Shown here one piece after another: positions 35,855-39,518 of a stretch of 39,518 bases of DNA (positions are counted from its first letter, which is position 1; every line of letters begins with the position of its first letter). The DNA is from a virus, in the IMG/VR virus record IMGVR_UViG_3300013132_004522, positions 1 to 39,518 of that record. One strand, 5' to 3'. Under the pieces are notes generated by a model. The model did not search any database, was not told the origin of the DNA, and saw only the letters and a list, made by a program, of their open reading frames with translations. A program made the translations under genes and the position numbers.

Positions 35855-36161
35855 TTGGTTTAAAAATAAATGTTTGTGTATTCTTATTACGACCTAAAAA
35901 CTTCTTTTTAAGCTCATCATTTAGTGCGGATGCTTCTGGAGTCATTATCGCTACGCTCTTATTTTTCTTTGCTGATGTTTGTGATATCATTAAAGATTTT
36001 GATTTACTAATTTTTTTAGCCTGCTGAGGCTCCGAATTAACTCTAATGATAGACTCTACCTTATCTAGGGTTATTGCTAATTCTTCGGCAATATCTGGAG
36101 CTTTTTTATTTTGAGAATACAACCATAAAACAGCATACTCTTGAGCAAGATTTTTTCTCAT
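35844..36161 (-). CDS. Small HTH-like protein
   Basis: The 105-residue protein starts with a probable helix-turn-helix (about 7-40: QEYAVLWLYSQNKKAPDIAE, then LDKVESII), like the region-4 type HTH of small DNA-binding proteins. The rest is Lys/Ser-rich and looks disordered. Its start overlaps the upstream gene as ATGA. It could be a regulator or part of the replication complex. Confidence 0.5.
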   Translation of the reverse strand: MRKNLAQEYAVLWLYSQNKKAPDIAEELAITLDKVESIIRVNSEPQQAKKISKSKSLMISQTSAKKNKSVAIMTPEASALNDELKKKFLGRNKNTQTFIFKPNDQ

Positions 36162-36502
36162 ATAAGAACCTTTCTTTGTACATTATATAATAATGCTAGA
36201 TTTTGTGAATTTAAAAATTTGACATACATATCAAATATTGACTTAGATACTTTCTTAAAACAGCGATCTTGTATGCTAAAAAGAAATTTATTGGTACTAT
36301 TGTTAGTATATATGCTATAAGGATTATATACATTATTTTTGTCTGCTAGTAGTATGTAATACGATACAAGTCCATTCGAATCAACTGTTTTTGCATAGGT
36401 GTTCTTGGTATTTTCTTTTGTTAACGCATACCCATTGTCATCAAAGTATTCACCATAAGATGGTGTCGTATATAGTGTTTCTTTTTTTACTATTTGGGCC
36501 AT
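36158..36502 (-). CDS. Unknown protein, paralog of the gene at 36839-37252
   Basis: This 114-residue protein matches the C-terminal part of the product at 36839-37252: YAKTV, SYYILLADKNNVYNP and FKKVSKSIFDMYVKFLNSQN in this one line up with YAKAI, SYYILVNSKNEIYNP and FKEVDKSIFDMYISFLRTKN. The function is unknown. It overlaps the zinc-ribbon gene by 13 bases and the next gene as ATGA. The pair probably arose by duplication around the zinc-ribbon gene. Confidence 0.6.
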   Translation of the reverse strand: MAQIVKKETLYTTPSYGEYFDDNGYALTKENTKNTYAKTVDSNGLVSYYILLADKNNVYNPYSIYTNNSTNKFLFSIQDRCFKKVSKSIFDMYVKFLNSQNLALLYNVQRKVLI

Positions 36503-36837
36503 AATGGTTTATTTGGTTTCTTGATCCTACTCATGCCTTTTGGTAATTCTTTATTACTAGGAGATTCTTTATATGAATTGTGTTTAGTTTGTAGTTCTTG
36601 TTTATGATCATTGCTCATTTTGTCTCTGTTTCTATTAGCTAGATCTCCTATAGTTCTTAGTTCAGAATCACCTTTCCTAATAGAAGAAGTTAATGAAGAA
36701 ATATCATTCAAATAATTTCTATCACATAAAGAATTGCATACAGAACACTTTTGTGGTTTACCATTGTAGGAGTTAATAGTAAAAAATAATTCAAATGTAT
36801 GGTTACATTTAGAACAGTAATAAGAGTACGTTGGCAA
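36490..36837 (-). CDS. FmdB-type zinc-ribbon protein, TTG start
   Basis: The 115-residue protein begins PTYSYYCSKCNHTFELF, the N-terminus of FmdB-family zinc ribbons, with Cys8, Cys11, Cys31 and Cys34. The rest is polar and disordered with a Lys/Pro-rich end. No ATG is available: two codons upstream of the TTG (36837-36835) is an Asn codon and then an in-frame TAG, so TTG must be the start. AGGAG lies 11 bases upstream. The gene sits between the two paralogs. Role unknown; such ribbons are often regulatory or nucleic-acid-binding. Confidence 0.75.
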   Translation of the reverse strand: MPTYSYYCSKCNHTFELFFTINSYNGKPQKCSVCNSLCDRNYLNDISSLTSSIRKGDSELRTIGDLANRNRDKMSNDHKQELQTKHNSYKESPSNKELPKGMSRIKKPNKPLWPK

Positions 36838-36838
36838 A

Positions 36839-37252
36839 TTATTCTAAGCTCCTGTTAATATTTTTTAGTAATCTTAGATTCTTAGTTCTAAGAAAACTAA
36901 TATACATATCAAAAATAGATTTATCTACCTCCTTAAAAAATACTTCTGTTTTACAAACTTTATCTATAAAGTCTGACTTGGATTTGATAGATGAATGTAA
37001 TTGGATAGGATTATATATTTCATTTTTACTGTTAACTAATATATAGTAACTATAATACAGTTTACTATCTACTATATGTTTAGATTTTTTATTTACTATA
37101 GCTTTTGCATATACCGCATCTGATAATTCTGTTTTTCTCGGATTATCTTTTTCATCTAAAAAGTCTTTATTATCTATTAGAGTATAGTATTGATCTTCAC
37201 GAATATCTTTTTTAATAGTTTCATTATGAAAATCTTCTATATTAAATTTCAT
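36839..37252 (-). CDS. Unknown protein, paralog of the gene at 36158-36502
   Basis: The product of 137 residues begins MKFNIEDFHNE. I chose the ATG at 37252 because AAGGA lies 8 bases upstream; an ATG at 37273 would overlap the HNH gene by 32 bases. The second half (about residue 60 on) matches the protein at 36158-36502 in the SYYIL, NP and KSIFDMY blocks. No catalytic motif is seen. It ends 1 base before the TTG of the zinc-ribbon gene. Confidence 0.6.
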   Translation of the reverse strand: MKFNIEDFHNETIKKDIREDQYYTLIDNKDFLDEKDNPRKTELSDAVYAKAIVNKKSKHIVDSKLYYSYYILVNSKNEIYNPIQLHSSIKSKSDFIDKVCKTEVFFKEVDKSIFDMYISFLRTKNLRLLKNINRSLE

Positions 37253-37826
37253 TAAAATATTCCTTGGATACATATTCTTGCCAATCTGGAACGTATTCTA
37301 TAATAGCTAGTTTCGAGTAGAGTGGCAAGTATTTTGGATGATATGGTGGTATTTTGGGCTCTTTTAATAGAAACATATTTGCTTCTTCTGGCGTTCTATC
37401 TCTTTTTTTCTTATTGCAACTATAGCATGATGCTACAACATTATTCCAATTTGTTGACAATAATCTATTAGTACATCTAGATTTTGGTATGATATGATCA
37501 TATGTTAAGTTTTGCTCTGATAATTTATTACCGCAATATTGACAAGTATAATTATCTCTCAAAAATAAATTTTTTCTAGAGAATTTTAAGGTACGATTAT
37601 ATACATTAAAATATCTTACTGTTTTGGCAACAGAAGGTACTGGATATTTTTTATCATTAGCTCCTTGTATATACTTATCTGTATAATATTTAATTATTTC
37701 TATCGCATACGAATGGTCTGCATTAAATTTGAATGACCATGTTATAGCCTTTTGCCAGCTAATAATTTTTAATGGTGTAAAATCAGCATTTAGTAGTAGA
37801 CAAGTACTATTTTTTACCTTGTTCAT
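37242..37826 (-). CDS. HNH endonuclease
   Basis: The 194-residue protein has the HNH fold: CQYC (Cys95, Cys98), DHIIP with Asp110-His111, WNNVV (about 127-131) and CYSCNKKK (Cys134, Cys137), where the four cysteines hold zinc and the DH pair acts in catalysis. The N-terminal LLNADFTPLKIISWQKAITW is usual for a group of phage and bacterial HNH proteins. It overlaps PhoH-like gene by 20 bases. It could be a homing, packaging or DNA-processing nuclease; nothing in the context decides which. Confidence 0.88.
   Translation of the reverse strand: MNKVKNSTCLLLNADFTPLKIISWQKAITWSFKFNADHSYAIEIIKYYTDKYIQGANDKKYPVPSVAKTVRYFNVYNRTLKFSRKNLFLRDNYTCQYCGNKLSEQNLTYDHIIPKSRCTNRLLSTNWNNVVASCYSCNKKKRDRTPEEANMFLLKEPKIPPYHPKYLPLYSKLAIIEYVPDWQEYVSKEYFNEI
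37261..37265 (-). promoter_or_regulatory. Ribosome binding site of the paralog gene at 36839-37252
   Basis: AAGGA on the - strand lies 8 bases before the ATG at 37252 and inside the end of the HNH gene. It selects this ATG over the one at 37273. Confidence 0.65.
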
Positions 37827-38544
37827 AATTATCTAATTTAGCTAGAATTTTTGCTATAATAGGATTTCTTACTATATCAGTTTCTGTTAATGTTGATATG
37901 CCTATACCTTCTACATCCAATAAATTTTTGATCATTTCATGAAACCCACCCTGTAAATGTTTTGCTAAATCTGATTGAGAAACATCTCCAGTTAATACCA
38001 TCTTACTATTTTGTCCTATTCTGGTAAGCAACATTTTAAGTTGTTCATATGAAGAATTTTGGCACTCATCAGCTACAATAAAACAATCATGAAAATTACG
38101 ACCTCTCATTAATCCAAGTGGTACAACTTCGATTTTATTATTATTTTTTAATGCTGTATATTCTGCTATCGATATAAAATGATTAATCTCATCTAATAAA
38201 GGTAGTAAGTAAGGATGTAATTTTTCTTCAGCTGATCCCGGTAAATATCCTATTTTTTCTCCCGATTCTACTACTGGTCTTGTTATTACAATTTTTTTAA
38301 CTTTGCCTTCTAATAGATACTCTAACGCCATTCCTATAGCGATATGACTTTTACCACTACCCGCCACACCATGACAAAAAGTAATAGTATTTTCAGCTAT
38401 AGTTCTAATATATTCCTTTTGGTTTTCGCTTCTAGGCTTTAATCTATTTTTATAGGAGGGTTTTAAGTTATCATTATTAATGGGCATATTAACCAGATCA
38501 ATAATTTTTTCTTTTCTAGTATTAACATTTTTTTTCTTTCTCAA
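37807..38544 (-). CDS. phoH: PhoH-like ATPase, TTG start
   Basis: The 245-residue protein has Walker A GVAGSGKS (59-66), the PhoH element KIVITRPVVESGEKIGYLPG, Walker B DCFIVADECQN and a later MVLTGDVSQSDL. PhoH-like ATPases are frequent in large phages; their role there is unclear. The start at 38544 is TTG, preceded by AAGGG 6 bases upstream. An ATG at 38487 would remove only 19 polar residues, so both give the complete ATPase domain. The 60 bases upstream hold no clear promoter. Confidence 0.9.
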   Translation of the reverse strand: MRKKKNVNTRKEKIIDLVNMPINNDNLKPSYKNRLKPRSENQKEYIRTIAENTITFCHGVAGSGKSHIAIGMALEYLLEGKVKKIVITRPVVESGEKIGYLPGSAEEKLHPYLLPLLDEINHFISIAEYTALKNNNKIEVVPLGLMRGRNFHDCFIVADECQNSSYEQLKMLLTRIGQNSKMVLTGDVSQSDLAKHLQGGFHEMIKNLLDVEGIGISTLTETDIVRNPIIAKILAKLDNYEQGKK

Positions 38545-38604
38545 GGTATGCCCTTTATAATAAGGTAAATATTTTTATCAATGTATTAATATACACCATA
38601 ATAC

Positions 38605-38970
38605 CTATATTACAAACTGCTTTAGATCCGGAGATTGCCATCCTTCTGGTTTAAGAACTTTACCATCATCCCTTTTCTTGACTTTGCCTGTTAATGAATC
38701 TATCTTAGCAAAGTTTGTTTTCATAACTTCATCCCATGCTCCTTGACCATTACTTCCCGTACTATTAACAGCCCCAGCCGCAACAACAATTATATCTATC
38801 AAAGCGTCTAGTATTTCTACCCTATCGTTATTATCCAGAGCTTCTTGTAATTCTTGAACTTCTTCTTTAATAAGAGTACAATACATGTTTAGTTGACTAG
38901 GATTCCACTCACAAACAGTTTGATCACAAGCAACCATAAATTTTATTTGATCGTCAAATACATTTCCCAT
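38605..38970 (-). CDS. MazG-like nucleotide pyrophosphohydrolase
   Basis: The 121-residue protein has the EExxE...ExxD motif of all-alpha NTP pyrophosphohydrolases (Glu36, Glu37, Glu40, Glu52, Asp55; IKEEVQEL and EILDALIDI). GAWDEVMKTNFAKID and the GKVKKRDDGKVLKPEGW loop are typical of small phage members. It probably hydrolyses a nucleoside triphosphate or related nucleotide, cleaning the pool or lowering alarmone; the substrate is not fixed. AAGGAT lies 8 bases before the ATG. It follows the ribonucleotide reductase gene. Confidence 0.87.
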   Translation of the reverse strand: MGNVFDDQIKFMVACDQTVCEWNPSQLNMYCTLIKEEVQELQEALDNNDRVEILDALIDIIVVAAGAVNSTGSNGQGAWDEVMKTNFAKIDSLTGKVKKRDDGKVLKPEGWQSPDLKQFVI

Positions 38971-38994
38971 AAATGATTATCCTTTATATTAAAA

Positions 38995-39518
38995 TTAAGA
39001 TTCACAATTTGTACAAGCTAGAATATTGCGAGCAAGTTCTTGTGCGGGATTAGCGCTACGCTGATAATAAAAGGTTTTAATTCCTAGTCTCCATCCTTCT
39101 ATAAGAAGGTCACTAACCTGTTTCGGTGGTATGTCTGGTCCAATCATGAGGTTTAAAGACTGAGATTGATCTATATATTTTTGTCTTTGAGAGGCTTGAA
39201 TAATAATTTCTTTCTGACTAATTTCCCCAAATGTTTTAAATACTTCTTTTTCATTATCTGATAAGAATTTTAGATGCTGAACAGATCCGCCCTTAACTAA
39301 AATACTTTTCCAGATTGTTTCATCATTTTTATTATACTTTTTAAGTGTTTCTTTTAAGTAAGGATTCTTATATGTAAACTTACCTTTTGCTAAATTCTTA
39401 ACAAAGTAGTTACTATTTAATGGCTCTATACTTGGACTAACTTGTCCCAATATAAAACTACTACTAGTTGTAGGAGCAATTGCTAATGTTGTTACATTTC
39501 TACGACCATACCCTTCAA
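38995..39518 (-). CDS. nrdA: Class I ribonucleotide reductase large subunit, 5'-partial
   Basis: Only the last 173 residues or so are in the window; the frame continues off the right edge. The visible part begins EGYGRRNVTTLAIAPTTSSS and continues FILGQVSPSIEP, the active-site loop region of class I alpha subunits. The later GIKTFYYQRSANP has the Tyr-Tyr pair of the radical transfer path, and the chain ends LACTNCES with the C-terminal Cys pair that passes electrons from thioredoxin-like proteins. The enzyme makes deoxynucleotides from ribonucleotides. A TTG at 39450 is an internal codon, not the start. The small subunit is not in the window. Confidence 0.9.
   Translation of the reverse strand, partial: EGYGRRNVTTLAIAPTTSSSFILGQVSPSIEPLNSNYFVKNLAKGKFTYKNPYLKETLKKYNKNDETIWKSILVKGGSVQHLKFLSDNEKEVFKTFGEISQKEIIIQASQRQKYIDQSQSLNLMIGPDIPPKQVSDLLIEGWRLGIKTFYYQRSANPAQELARNILACTNCES

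Noticed and set aside
38545-38604. Possible promoter TTGATA-16-TATAAA before the PhoH-like gene
   Set aside because: The -10 box abuts the AAGGG ribosome binding site, so the transcript would start after it; spacing makes it unlikely to work.
1-39518. tRNA genes, CRISPR arrays and insertion sequences
   Set aside because: I saw no T-loop/acceptor patterns, spaced direct repeats or transposase genes; coding is too dense to leave room for most of these. A tRNA scan would confirm.

Overview
This window looks like part of the genome of a large, AT-rich, tailed double-stranded DNA phage. Genes are packed end to end on two opposed blocks, and there is no rRNA, tRNA, insertion sequence, CRISPR array or gene-free stretch above 300 bases. 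The left block (about 1-17470, + strand) is virion structure. It starts inside a giant tape measure gene that is open at the left edge, followed by four tail or baseplate-type proteins. The right block (39518-17471, - strand) is replication, recombination, nucleotide supply and glycan-type modification. It is cut at the right edge inside a ribonucleotide reductase gene. The two blocks converge with no spacer at 17470/17471.

The - strand block, in transcription order, holds: ribonucleotide reductase large subunit (C-terminal end only), a MazG-like pyrophosphohydrolase, PhoH-like ATPase, HNH nuclease, two paralogous small proteins flanking an FmdB-type zinc ribbon, a small HTH-like protein, an unknown protein, a RecA/UvsX-type recombinase, a Vsr-like nuclease, two small unknown proteins (one a zinc ribbon), DnaB-type helicase, DnaG-type primase, dNMP kinase, a RecB/Cas4-type PD-(D/E)XK nuclease, and a bacterial-type DNA polymerase III alpha split into two genes. 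A 59-residue protein and a DnaQ-like proofreading exonuclease lie between the two polymerase halves. Together these encode much of a replisome (primase, helicase, polymerase, proofreader, SSB), a recombination set and dNTP metabolism. SSB follows with its own sigma70-like promoter and a terminator.

Past that terminator lies a cassette with two GT-B glycosyltransferases, a nucleotidyltransferase-like protein, a methyltransferase-like fragment and two unknowns. After it come a probable homing endonuclease, a candidate single-strand annealing protein and a zinc-ribbon protein.

The host cannot be fixed from the sequence. Strong Shine-Dalgarno sites and a TTGACA-type promoter fit a host with ordinary sigma70 signals. 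SprB-like repeats in one tail protein recall Bacteroidota adhesins but are weak host evidence. The most interesting points are a zinc-metallopeptidase-like domain (HExxH) inside the tape measure, the split polymerase III with embedded proofreader, a glycosyltransferase carrying a zinc ribbon, an SSB-like acidic tip on the helicase, and a nuclease whose conserved N-terminus implies a non-AUG start.
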